Shown here: positions 1 through 10,473 of the stretch, in pieces
How positions within the stretch are numbered: the first letter of the stretch is position 1
Layout: the number at the start of each line of letters is the position of its first letter
NCBI GenBank assembly: GCA_034509735.1
Contig: JACGWO010000010.1
Span: forward strand, 6,585,193 to 6,649,192
Length of the DNA: 64,000 nucleotides
Reading direction: 5' to 3'
DNA from: Sesamum alatum
Lineage: Eukaryota > Streptophyta > Magnoliopsida > Lamiales > Pedaliaceae
Notes under the pieces: model-generated
The model's input: the letters and a program-made list of their open reading frames with translations, nothing else
Databases searched by the model: none
Told to the model about the DNA's origin: nothing
Made by a program: the position numbers and the translations under genes

Positions 1-631
1 CCTCCTCTTTTTTTTTTGACTAGTCCCCTTATCTCTTCTAGCACTGAATTCAAAGTTGATGAATGAAGTTATTTTTCGGTCGTAGTATGAAACTTATCCA
101 TATGGAGATCCCTGAAGTTTCGAGAGGTCCATTGAGGTGTCAACGAACGCGCCGGACCACGCAAACGAAACCTCACAGAGATCCTCCCTAATAATGTTGC
201 CCCAGGAAATTTGCCCCCTTGAAGTTGGTAAATATCAACTCCGGGACTCGAGCAAAAACACCCCTTGAGAAGACCTCCGATAAACATGACTTAAAAAAAC
301 ACAAGTTTCATATCATGTGCAACCGCTGAATATATATCATAAATATCCGGCCATAGTAGCCGGAAGAAAACATACAAATACTACATATTGCCGATTACAT
401 ACAAAATGTCCGACTCTAGTAGTCGGAAGAAAACATGCAGGTACTACATACTGCCGATAACATATCGAAACATCCGACTATAGAAGCCGGAAGAAAGTCA
501 TAGGAAATTCCTAATACATCGATTACAGGAAATCAAGCCCTAAAATATCAGTCTTTAAATACAGATAGAAGGTTAACAGTCGACGATAAACATAGCAAAC
601 ATCCAACGCAGGAAAGACCACCCCCCGCATC
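1..631. other. non-coding tail of a retroelement remnant
   Basis: No credible coding region is visible. The stretch lies downstream, in - strand sense, of the gag-like fragment at 632-1003, so it is probably untranslated or terminal sequence of the same retroelement. It contains the short hairpin repeats at 344-497, listed separately. I could not place an LTR boundary. Confidence 0.4.
344..497. repeat. three short imperfect repeats, each with a CCGG-type hairpin
   Basis: Three related units start near 344, 406 and 472, with spacings of 62 and 66 bp. Each opens with a short inverted repeat, for example TCCGGCCATAGTAGCCGGAA, followed by GAAAACAT and a TACTACATA..GCCGAT segment. The third unit is truncated. 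The arm bases vary together in part (ccgg/ccgg, ccgac/gtcgg), so the hairpin is retained. Function unknown. Confidence 0.65.
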
Positions 632-1003
632 TCACTCCCCGTCCTGGGAGGCTCCGCCGCAAGCCGGACCGGCATCCTCCTCTTCTTCTTCACTTAAGTC
701 GGGGTCGATGCCGACTATGTCCTCCTCAGTAATTTGGCCTTTTTCGCGAAGAACACCGCGAAGAAAACGGCGGCACTTATATATGGCAGACTCGTAGACG
801 GGGATGGCCCTCTCCGTTACGATGCCCTTGAAGCTATCGGACGCCTGAAACTCGGAAATAGCCTCCTCCTTGGTCTTGCCGACAAAGGCAACTACAGATG
901 AGGACACCAGAAACTTCCGCCCGGTACTCACCTCCCGCTCATAGCGGCACTCCATCCCGGTGAAATCTTCGAGAGCCTTATCTCTCTCCTCCCTTAACAC
1001 CAC
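632..1003 (-). pseudogene. C-terminal fragment of a gypsy-type gag-like protein
   Basis: This 123-codon open frame is rich in charged residues. It has a helical segment (REERDKALEDF), then a block resembling the C-terminus of plant 'putative gypsy type transposon' gag-like proteins (FVGKTKEEAISEFQASDSFKG), and ends in an acidic tail (DLSEEEEEDAG). Read upstream in the same frame, an in-frame stop lies just before it, near 1020, so it is a fragment. It lies on the same strand as, and downstream of, the PF04195-like segment at 1188-2472, and the two probably belonged to one spliced gene. No enzymatic role is expected. Family assignment is from recalled similarity and was not searched. Confidence 0.5.
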
Positions 1004-1187
1004 GCACTCCTCCTCGCCGTTTCACCAGCGCACCCAATCGGTCAGTTTCTCCCCTCCTCGCCGACCGCCGATTTCGGGCTAAGGTGTTCAGGGTGAGGGA
1101 CAACACAAACAAAATAGCGAACAATTTAAAAAACAATGCGCGACAATTACACGTAGAACAAAAGAAATAGTGAAGTAAAAGGATAAG

Positions 1188-2472
1188 CTACTCACACGGG
1201 CGGCATCCTCGGATAAGCTGCTCGTCGGCGGTGAAAATGCCGCCCCGTGGAACACTCGCGGGAGACAACGCCGAAGGAACATCCCTCGCTCTCTTGGGCG
1301 GGAGAGAAACCCCGAAGTGAACTCCCGCAGCCCGAGGGTCGGAGGCACCGAAAGAAGAAGAGGGGAGCCCGCCACCACCCGAACCCGTGGATGCACCGGA
1401 TGGTGGGCGAGCCGAGCCTTGCTCGCCACGCTTCTTTTCCTTAGCGGCAGCCCTCTGCAACGCAACGGTGTCGGCGTCCATCTTTTTACCTGCCGAAGAA
1501 GACAAAACAAGGAGAGAATCAATACATAGAAAGGAAAAACAAACATATGATAAAAGAAAACACAAAGAGACGTCAACACCGGAGGGGAAATAATGCGATA
1601 AGTGTATAACGCGACTAAACAACCCCGCCGCCATAAACCTCTCACGGAGTTCACCAAACTCCGCACAATGCCCATGCAAAATCGACGAACTACACCACTC
1701 CGTAGCAAAACCCCAACCGTCGTCCCGGACGTAAAAAAAACTTTTCTTTCCAAGGGCCTTTAGAAGAAACGAGCCCGTCCGAAAATGTACACCCCATGCG
1801 GAAACTCAGGTAAAAATACCGACCATCATTCGTAGAGGAAGATGGCTCGGGCACGTGACGGAGGCTAAACAGAGCATGAAAGCTATCTATCGACAGGGGA
1901 GGTCCTATCTCGATGAAACGCCGCCGCCACGCCTCAAAATACATGAAAGAGTTGGGCGCGAGCTGGCTAACACAAACCCCATAACTCTTGATCAACGCTA
2001 CCAAGAGGGGATGGGGAGGAATCGAGAATCCGCAATCAAAATACGATGAATACACGGTGAAATACCCATCGGGGGGGTGCCTAATCCTCTGCCCGAGAGA
2101 AGGAAGAACAAACTTATGTGCGGAAGGCACCCTATACTCCCTCCGTATAAAGGCTAAACGTTCACGTGTGAGGACGCTATCGCATGTCCCCACGTCCACC
2201 ACTCGGGGTCGTCGACCACCCCGCGCCCGCGGGCGTGTCGCGCCTTCAGCTCCCAGGGCCATAATGACACTCGGACGCCCAGGTACCTCGAGAACCTCGG
2301 ACTCCTCGTCCTCCCCCTCACTCTCATGTTCCCCCCTCTCACTACTAACTTCATCGCTCTCACCCTCATTCTGGTCGTTATCATCGCGCTCATAATCATC
2401 GGCCTCCGATCGGCCGCGACCAATGTTCAACCCACCTGAGTTAGGTGAATCAAAATCAATCAAATTCTCCAA
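1188..2472 (-). pseudogene. gypsy-type transposon gag-like protein (PF04195-like), left copy
   Basis: The N-terminal open frame from 2472 begins with an acidic region (ENLIDFDSPNSGG, then many D/E). It then has the pattern typical of the plant 'putative gypsy type transposon' domain: IPPHPLLVALIKSYGVCVSQL followed by PNSFMYFEAWRRRFIEIGPP. An 8-base homopolymer at 1733-1740 breaks the frame; translation is sensible again in another frame (DDGWGFATEWCSSSI, EFGELRERFMAAGLFSR). A typical intron follows, with a pyrimidine tract and a CGGCAG acceptor before GKKMDADTVALQRAAAKEKK. A run of six G near 2500 separates this frame from the repeat-rich N-terminal extension at 2474-2977. The same homopolymer break occurs in the right copy, so it is older than the duplication. 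Confidence 0.6.
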
Positions 2473-3224
2473 GTCATCTAAAGAGCCGACAGGACACGGG
2501 GGGAAAGTCCCTCGTCATCGCACAGTGGAAATCATCCCAAATATTTTCTGAGGAACCAAAATCACTCCTCGACAGAAAAGGCACCGGAGGGGAGGATGGC
2601 ACCCCCTCCCAGCACGAAGCATGGGCTCGAGCTGGAGGGGACGCCCCCCAGCTCGAGGTGTCGCCTCGGGCTGGAAGGAGCGCCTCCCCCCAGCTCGAGG
2701 CATGGCCTCGGGCTGGAAGGGGGGCGTCCCCCCAGCTCGAGGTGCTGCCTCGAGCCGGGAGGGAGGCAGCCTCCCCCCAGCTCGAGGCACTGCCTCGAGT
2801 CGGAAGGGAGGCGGCTGCCCCCCAGCTCGAGGCAGCGCTGCCTCGAGCCGGGGGAGAGGCGGCCTCCCCCCAGCCTGAGGCCGCGACGCCTCGAGCTGGG
2901 GGAGACCTACGCCCTCTCTCCCGTCTCGGACCCGCTCCTCGGACCCTCAAACCACGCGTCCGACGACCCACCACCACCCCTACTCATAGTGTGTCGCCTC
3001 ACTACCCCATCCCAAACCCTCGTCACTAGACATGGCAATGCAATATACTTCTACAAAACATAAAATATGGAAGAGGATTGCATGTAAGAATTTAGTAAAG
3101 GAGAAAGAAGTTACCTTTGGATGCCATGAGTGCTACTTGAGGTTTTTTGCTCTTGAAGAGGGAGGAAAGAATGAAGGTGGTAAGAGGGGGGGGGGGGAGG
3201 GGGAGACTAATTAATGAACTCCCA
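1226..3224. repeat. left copy of a 2.0-kb tandem duplication
   Basis: The sequence from GGCGGTGAAAATGCCGCCCC to TAATTAATGAACTCCCA recurs almost unchanged at 3258-5312, offset by about 2032 bp. The spacer between copies is 33 bp and unrelated to either end. Differences are mainly point changes, homopolymer lengths and the number of minisatellite units. Sequence to the left (1-1225) occurs once only, so the event duplicated the 5' part (in - strand sense) of the retroelement gene. Confidence 0.9.
2624..2905. repeat. GC-rich minisatellite, about 42-bp unit, left copy
   Basis: About seven units begin with CCCAGCTCGAGG and contain GCCTCGAGC or GCCTCGGGC, so each unit carries an imperfect palindrome built on CTCGAG. 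The unit length of about 42 bp is a multiple of three, and the - strand reads as an Ala/Ser/Pro/Gly/Arg-rich peptide repeat (PPARG.ASSWG). It lies upstream of the gag-like domain. Confidence 0.85.
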
Positions 3225-3239
3225 TCATCCACCTGATGC

Positions 3240-5004
3240 CATCCGCCTGGTTCATGCCGGCGGTGAAAATGCCGCCCCGTGGAACACTCGCGGGTGACAA
3301 CGCCGAAGGAACATCTCTCGCTCTCTTGGGCGGGAGAAAAACCCCGGAGTGAACTCCCGCAGCCCGAGGGTCGGAGGCACCGAAAGAAGAAGAGGGGAGC
3401 CCGCCACCACCTGAACCCGTGGATGCACCGGATGGTGGGCGAGCCGAGCCTTGCTCGTCACGCTTCTTTTCCTTAGCGGCAGCCCTCCGCAACGGAACGG
3501 TGTCGGCGTCCATCTTTTTACCTGCCGAAGAAGACAAAACAAGGAGAGAATCAATACATAGAAAGGAAAAACAAACATATGATAAAAGAAAACACAAAGA
3601 GACGTCAATACCGGAGGGGAAATAATGCGATAAGTGTATAACGCGACTAAACAACCCCGCCGCCATAAACCTCTCACGGAGTTCACCAAACTCCACACAA
3701 TGCCCATGCAAAATCGACGAACTACACCACTCCGTAGCAAAACCCCAACCGTCGTCCCGGACGTAAAAAAAACTTTTCTTTCCAAGGGCCTTTAGAAGAA
3801 ACGAGCCCGTCCGAAAATGTACACCCCATGCGGAAACTCAGGTAAAAATACTGACCATCATCCGTAGAGGAAGATGGCTCGGGCACGTGACGGAGGCTAA
3901 ACAGAGCATGAAAGTTATCTATCGACAGGGGAGGTCCTACCTCGATGAAACGCCGCCGCCACGCCTCAAAATACATGAAAGAGTTGGGCGCGAGCTGGCT
4001 AACACAAACCCCATAACTCTTGATCAACGCTACCAAGAGGGGATGGGGAGGAATCGAGAATCCGCAATCAAAATACGATGAATACATGGTGAAATACCCA
4101 TCGGGGGGTGCTTAATCCTCTGCCCGAGAGAAGGAAGAACAAACTTATGTGCGGAAGGCACCCTATACTCCCTCCGTATAAAGGCTAAACGTTCACGTGT
4201 GAGGACGCTATCGCATGTCCCCACGTCCACCACTCGGGGTCGTCGACCACCCCGCGCCCGCGGGCGTGTCGCGCCTTCAGCTCCCAGGGCCATAATGACA
4301 CTCGGACGCCCAGGTACCTCGAGAACCTCGGACTCCTCGTCCTCCCCCTCACTCTCATGTTCCCCCCTCTCACTACTAACTTCATCACTCTCACCCTCAT
4401 TCTGGTCGTTATCATCGCGCTCATAATCATCGGCCTCCGATCGGCCGCGACCAATGTTCAACCTACCTGAGTTAGGTGAATCAAAATCAATCAAATTCTC
4501 CAAGTCATCTAAAGAGCCGACAGGACACGGGGGAAAGTCCCTCGTCATCGCACAGTGGAAATCATCCCAAATATTTTCTGAGGAACCAAAATCACTCCTC
4601 GACAGAAAAGGCACCGGAGGGGAGGATGGCACCCCCTCCCAGCACGAAGCATGGGCTCGAGCTGGAGGGGACGCCCCCCCAGCTCGAGGTGTCGCCTCGG
4701 GCTGGAGGGAGCGCCTCCCCCCAGCTCGAGGCATGGCCTCGGGCTGGAGGGGGGGGCGTCCCCCCAGCTCGAGGCGCTGCCTCGAGCCGGAGGGGGACGC
4801 TCCCCCAGCTCGAGGTGCTGCCTCGAGCCGGAGGGAGCAGCCTCCCCCAGCTCGAGGCAAGCTGGAGGGCACCTCCCCCCAGCTCGAGGCGCTGCTCGAG
4901 CCAGGCGGCCGCCCCCCAGCTCGAGGCAGCGCTGCCTCGAGCCGGGGGAGAGGCGGCCTCCCCCCAGCCTGAGGCCGCGACACCTCGAGCTGGGGGAGAC
5001 CCAC
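3240..5004 (-). pseudogene. gypsy-type transposon gag-like protein (PF04195-like), right copy
   Basis: Second copy of the gene at 1188-2472. The frame stays open from 5004 through the minisatellite into the acidic N-terminus (DDLENLIDFDSPNSG) and the first part of the PF04195-like domain. It then breaks near 4103-4108, where this copy has six G and the left copy has seven. The rest of the domain continues in another frame down to about 3722 (IPPHPLLVALIKSYGVCVSQL), followed by the same 8-base homopolymer break and the same intron as in the left copy. Each copy is therefore broken at a different G run as well as at the shared site, and neither encodes an intact protein. Confidence 0.6.
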
Positions 5005-5312
5005 GCCCTCTCTCCCGTCTCGGACCCGCTCCTCGGACCCTCAAACCACGCGTCCGACGACCCACCACCACCCCTACTCATAGTGTGTCGCCTCACTACC
5101 CATCCCAAACCCTCGTCACTAGACATGGCAATGCAATATATTTCTACAAAACATAAAATATGGAAGAGGATTGCATGTAAGAATTTAGTAAAGGAGAAAG
5201 AAGTTACCTTTGGATGCCATGAGTGCTACTTGAGGTTTTTTGCTCTTGAAGAGGGAGGAAAGAATGAAGGTGGTAAGAGGGGGGGAGGGGGAGACTAATT
5301 AATGAACTCCCA
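3258..5312. repeat. right copy of the 2.0-kb tandem duplication
   Basis: Matches 1226-3224 in the same orientation. It is slightly longer because its minisatellite has about two more units. The right end has a CCCACCCACCCACCAG extension not present in the left copy, which fixes the boundary near 5312. Confidence 0.9.
4654..4999. repeat. GC-rich minisatellite, about 42-bp unit, right copy (expanded)
   Basis: About nine units of the same CCCAGCTCGAGG-type repeat as at 2624-2905. The outer units match the left copy. The middle ones differ, including two shortened units (around 4855-4915), which points to unequal exchange after the 2-kb duplication. Confidence 0.85.
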
Positions 5313-6238
5313 CCCACCCACCAGCAAGTCTTCAATGCTCCACACTTCTTCTGCTGCAGCAACTACTCTCACCCAGATTACAATTTCGTCCAACGTATTC
5401 TGTCCGAGAGTGGGGGGCTGTATGATGTATATAATAGTAATTACAATTTACTCACAAGGGCATAAGAGTAACTTTTGGGGTCTACCACATGGTAAAAAAT
5501 ATGTACCCTATCACACCATAAAATAACCAAATCACTATAAATACAAGATATATTATTTTTAATGCTAAGCTACTATTCATTGATTTGACCTCTCATACAA
5601 TATTTCTCTCACTAAAGACTTGGGGTGCAATTGTGCCGAGGCAATTTTTCCCGATTAATCCTCCACTAAAAACCACTACCACATCAATAATGCATTTATA
5701 ACTCCAAATGACTAAGTAACCATGAATTCAAAATCTGTAAGAAAGCATACATTAGGGGGAAAAAACACCAAAAAATCCAAGTTGAAAGCATAAATTGGAG
5801 TCAGTCCAACAAATTCAAGTATGGCGAGGCCGTGTTCCTCCGCACGGCCGTGCTTACATTTGAAACTATCACTATATGTTGGGATGAAGAAGTTCAAAGA
5901 CTATATAATATCTTTCAATAGGTTTTGATCGCATATACTTTTGTAATTATTTTTGGCACAAATTGACAATTGTTTAGCATTTTTTTTTTGGAACTTTGAT
6001 GTTGTTGGCTTTTGCAAATATCACATTTGTTCAAATGTATAGACTTTCTGCACAATTGTTCAAATATGTAGACTGCATTTAAATTTCCAATGATTGACAT
6101 TTGAGATTTTCTATATTTGAGAGTGTAAAATGTGAGATGTACTTAAGTTGTCTTTCAGTTATTGTATTTAAATTTTAGCGACTGACATTTGTTTAACTTA
6201 CGGACGGCGTTATAAAAATCATGACCATATATACAATC
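5313..6238. other. AT-rich intergenic DNA
   Basis: I see no gene, terminal repeats or tandem array. Open frames of 61-74 codons here have no recognisable domain and are expected by chance. Confidence 0.5.
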
Positions 6239-6542
6239 ACTAGAGAAATTTAATATTTAGCCATGGCTAATTGCCATAGTTTAAGATAAATAACTGTAGT
6301 AAATAATCATTCATCACGGCCGAACAACGATTGTTGGTTGTGGTTTTTGTGAGTGTGGCTAAAGTATTTATCATGACAAAAATATTTGCTATGGCTCATA
6401 GCCATGACAAAAATAATTTTCGTAGTAGATTGTCTAGGTTTTTGCTATGATTTTTATTTAGTCATGGTTAATAATAATTATGTGCCATGATTTTGGTCTA
6501 TAGCTAATAAAAGTGTAGCCAATACTAACCTTTTTTTTAGTG
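6239..6542. mobile_element. CACTA-like MITE, copy 1
   Basis: A 304-bp element that starts CACTAGAGAAATTT and ends CTTTTTTTTAGTG, as in CACTA-superfamily ends. It is flanked by a 3-bp AAT duplication (6236-6238 and 6543-6545). Internally it has repeated CATGGC / GCCATG segments, including GCTATGGCTCATAGCCATG, shared with the elements at 9139, 16689 and 17286. It is non-coding and therefore non-autonomous. Confidence 0.7.
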
Positions 6543-6956
6543 AATTACATGTGATGAAATTAAAACTTGTCCAGAAAAACAGTACTGGCCTGTGTATAGC
6601 CACTAAACATACAAATAAATATTGTTGAACATTGTAATTACTTTTAAAAAAAAATTGATTGACAATGGTTGTTGTAGATTGTGAACTTGTAATACTGGAT
6701 TTCATTGTGTATATATGCAGGTGTTCTTATTGCACGTACATATGTCTTGAGCATGTGCTTGAAGTCTTTCTATTTACAGAAACTATACCTCCTATTGTAA
6801 CAATGAAAATAAAGTGCATGTATGAGTATTATCTCTTTGTTCAGAAACTTTTACGACTGCTTTCCTTCTGACTAATCATATCCTGTTTTTTTATTTTGAT
6901 CCACGCTCCGACGTTTGATACTTTAGTTATTGCATGAATTGTTTTCTTTATAATTT
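6543..6956. other. AT-rich intergenic DNA
   Basis: No feature recognised. A 70-codon open frame at 6659-6871 has no recognisable domain. Confidence 0.4.
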
Positions 6957-7455
6957 GGGTAATTACACTTAGACTCCTCTGAAAATGTGAAATTATATTT
7001 TTCTTCAGAGAAGTTTTGAAATTACACTTATACCCTTCAAAAAATTCTCCATTTACACTTGATCCTCTTCCGTTAGAGTTTAAATGAAAAATGTTTAAGG
7101 CAGCAAAAAGAATTACATAAATTTTAAATTTTGCTCCTCTTTTAACATTCTTATATATCTATATTTTACACTTATAAAGGGATAAATATAATATATATAT
7201 AGAGAGTAGGGTTAACATTATTAACTTTTTCCCTTTATAAGTACAAAATTACTATAAGGGGATGTTAAATGAAGGGTAAAATAAAAAATTTATGTATTTT
7301 TTTTACTAACGTCAGCATTTTTCATCAAAATCCTAACGAAATGGGGTCAGGTGTAAACGGTGAATTTTTGGAACCAATGTAAGCGTAATTTTGAAACATT
7401 TTTGCGAGAAAGTGTAATTTCATATTTTTAGAGGGGGTCTAAGTGTAATTACCCC
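6957..7455. mobile_element. Mutator-like MITE, family A
   Basis: A 499-bp element with long terminal inverted repeats. The left starts GGGTAATTACACTTAGAC and the right ends GTCTAAGTGTAATTACCCC. It is flanked by a perfect 9-bp duplication, TTATAATTT, at 6948-6956 and 7456-7464. The 9-bp TSD places it with Mutator-like elements. It has no coding capacity. Confidence 0.85.
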
Positions 7456-7464
7456 TTATAATTT

Positions 7465-9138
7465 GTGGATTTAAGTTGGTAGAAAAATTAAATATGGTTG
7501 TTGGCTTAGTGTTTGTATGAATTTGGTGAATAAAATAATGGGGTGTAGTTGAAGAAATGCTTGCAATTGATTTGGTGTTGAAATACTGCTAAATTGATCC
7601 AGGTGTTTATGTGATTTTGGTGAATGATTTTGCTTTCATGTTGTTTCAAATGGCCAAAATTGGCTGTTATATAGGAAAATTTGGCTGGAAAGTTGGATAT
7701 TTGACACTGAGTTTAAAAAGATAGGGATCAATTTGATTTGTTGCATATTTTGTAATTATTTAAAGGAAATTATAGTATTTCATATGAGTTGAACCAATAG
7801 GATGAATCAAACGTGTTCTACATCATGAACCTTGTACTACGCCTATTGTTTAGACTGGTTCTAGAAAGTGATGTTGAGATGAATTTGCAAATCGAATAGA
7901 AATGAAAAATACAAAGAAATGAAAGGGTATCGAAAATTTGATTTATTTGTGTTGTATCTGGACTGAATCTTGCCTATTTCAACTTCGGCATTTTCTTCTT
8001 TCAACCAACCACAAATTTAACCTTTCAAATATGTATAAAGTATTAACATTCTTTTTGAACGAAAGGGGGAAAAAGGAGAGAAAATAGAATTTCATTTAGA
8101 TATCGAAAACATCCAACCATGTGCAGGTGGTGAGGCTCAAAGCACCAAGTGCCTTAGCTTGTGAGCAAACTAAATAATAAAAGGCTTTGAATAAGACCCC
8201 TTTGAGGCAATAATAGTATCAGAAACTCATCATTCTTTTCATTAACATTATCACAACTATAAAAAAAACTAAAAATAAATAAATAAAAGTATAATTCATA
8301 GGGTCCCATGCAATGTGTTGCACATTCCTTTGTAAACATTGGAGAGTAATGGCCTCTCAACTTTCACACACAACACACAGTGAGACAGATGGATTTGGTG
8401 GTGGGACAATTGCAAATATTTATTAGTATTCTTTCACTCTCTTTGGTTTCCCATCAACACATGCACAATCTAGATTGTGGATATTCCATAGTCCCTTTGC
8501 TTTTTACTATCAAAGATTATATTGATTTTACTCAGATTGGTTGAACTTGGAAGCCTATTCTTTTAAAAAGAGCACTCACCTTACCTTTTTTTTAAATGAT
8601 GTGACGTGGCTTACGATTTGATCGGTGTTTTGTTGCATGAGATTGTTCGTTATAACTTTGTGTAATTTTCACAATTATATCCTGAAAAGGCGTATCATTA
8701 GGGAGTGTTCTTGAGACTTGTAAACTATTCAAATTTCTCATTTGAAATTAATGTGTAATGTTTGTCTATGTCAATATGTAATAAAAGTATATCACATAAA
8801 CTCGTTTTGGGTAGTTGACTTGACGCCCAAAAACTAATTAATGAGTTGCCTTATCAGCAATAGCAAACCCTTTTTTGTGTAAAATCATTATCAGCAAGGC
8901 GCAGGAGAAAAAGAGAATGTTATTGACAAAAAAGTAAATGATAATACTAAAATTACCACTGATTAATTAGAGTTGTAATATAATATGGTTAAACCTAGGT
9001 GGGATCAATCATGGAACGTAGATGTATTATATGAGAAGAGAAATTTTTAGGTTTATTTAGTAACAGTACTTTTGACCTGTCCAATGATATAATGGATAAA
9101 GACCCTTATTTTTTTGTTTTTTAAAAACAAAAACCACC
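7465..9138. other. AT-rich intergenic DNA
   Basis: I see nothing that can be named. There are no long frames, terminal repeats or arrays. The longest open frame (8154-8360) is low in complexity and has no domain. Confidence 0.45.
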
Positions 9139-9438
9139 CACTAGAAAAAAAAATTAATATTAACTATATTTTTAATGACCATAAGTTAAAAACCGTGGCA
9201 GATAATTAAAAATCGATTGCAAAAGCTTGATTTTTCACCACGAAAAGCTTATTTGCCACGGCTAGAAGCCATGGTAAAAACATTCACCATGGCTTTTAGC
9301 CATGACGAATGTTTTTGGCACCCTCGCAAAAATCACGATCAGAACCGTTGCATGACCGTGGTCAATGACTATTCGCTACGACTATTTAATATTAATCATG
9401 ACAATTAATTATGATTAAATATCATATTTTTTGTAGTG
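9139..9438. mobile_element. CACTA-like MITE, copy 2
   Basis: A 300-bp element starting CACTAGAAAAAAAAATTAAT and ending TTTTTTGTAGTG. The ends are inverted repeats of the CACTACAAAAAA type, and the similarity continues outward as CACC/GGTG. Internal CATGGC/GCCATG palindromes match the copy at 6239. No clear 3-bp TSD is visible because the flanks are themselves complementary. The embedded 63-codon frame is not considered a gene. Confidence 0.6.
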
Positions 9439-10214
9439 GGTGATGTTATGTTGAGAGTTTTTCGAGGTCCTTATCCTTTCTATATTAAGAACTTGCAAAT
9501 AAAAATTAATTTACAACGGGAGTGTCAACTATCTAATTCAAGTAAATAAAGAGTGTTGTTGTTGCTCCCTTACAAGCACATATATAATGAAGTATAAATA
9601 AATTGTACTACTCTCTTACAAAAGATCACAACTTTTAATAATCAACAATTTGTTACGTTTTGGTCGAACCTACAATAACATTTTTTGAAAAGTTAAAAAT
9701 TATTACAAAAAAAAAGAGAATATTAGTGATAAGAAATTAAGTGACCAGAAATTTTGTATTATCACTACAATGATTTTCATAAGTATAACAATGACGATAT
9801 TTAAGTAATTACTATAAAAAAAAAGATAATGGGTAAATTGCTTATAAATAATTAAGTGACACATATATAATGATAAGTACATTTATTTTCACTATATTTA
9901 TTTTGTCATTAAATTGTCATTACAAATTTATTACTAATCATTAATAGAAAAAACCTTTAATGTATGATTCTTCTTACCAGTGTCAAAATTATTATATTTT
10001 ATTATTAATATTATATTATGTTTCATGACATGACTAGCCATTACTCTATGACAACTTGGACGCAAAAACCACATAGGAATGGATCTCCATAGGATCCTAG
10101 GTTGTACTTAGCCGTACGCTCTATTGACACGAAGCATGATTGCCAACTTAATTCTCCAAAACTTTACCACAAGAACAAGTGGGAGGAGTTGGACCACTTC
10201 CAAGGTTGAAAAAA
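9439..10214. other. AT-rich intergenic DNA with possible MITE debris
   Basis: Between about 9705 and 9955 several short inverted segments (TCACTACAATGATTTTCATA, TTTTGTCATTAAATTGTCAT) suggest a decayed MITE, but I could not find paired ends. Nothing else is seen. Confidence 0.3.
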
Positions 10215-10473
10215 GGGTAAATTACATTTATACCCTATGATGTTAGATCCAATTACACAAATATCTCATATCTTTTGTGAAATTACAGTTACACTCTCTG
10301 AGGGATGTTAGTGTAATGTTTTTCAGGGGGTATTAGTGTAAGATTTACCTTTGAATAAGGGGTGTAATTGTAATACAATTACAACCTTAGGGGGTGTAGC
10401 AATAATTTTGTAAAAAGCATAAAGTATTTATATAATTGAGTCTAATCTTAGGGGGTGTCACTGTAATTTACCC
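10215..10473. mobile_element. Mutator-like MITE, family C, copy 1
   Basis: A 259-bp element starting GGGTAAATTACATTTATACC and ending GGTGTCACTGTAATTTACCC. It is flanked by a perfect 9-bp duplication, TTGAAAAAA (10206-10214 and 10474-10482). Inside are several TTAGGGGGTGT / ACACCC segments in both orientations. Related copies lie at 19312-19573 and in the composite at 57481-59163. Confidence 0.85.

Noticed and set aside
2445..3063. Long open frames on both strands across the GC-rich minisatellite
   Set aside because: They are open because the repeat unit is a multiple of three and GC-rich; only the - strand frame connects to a recognisable domain.
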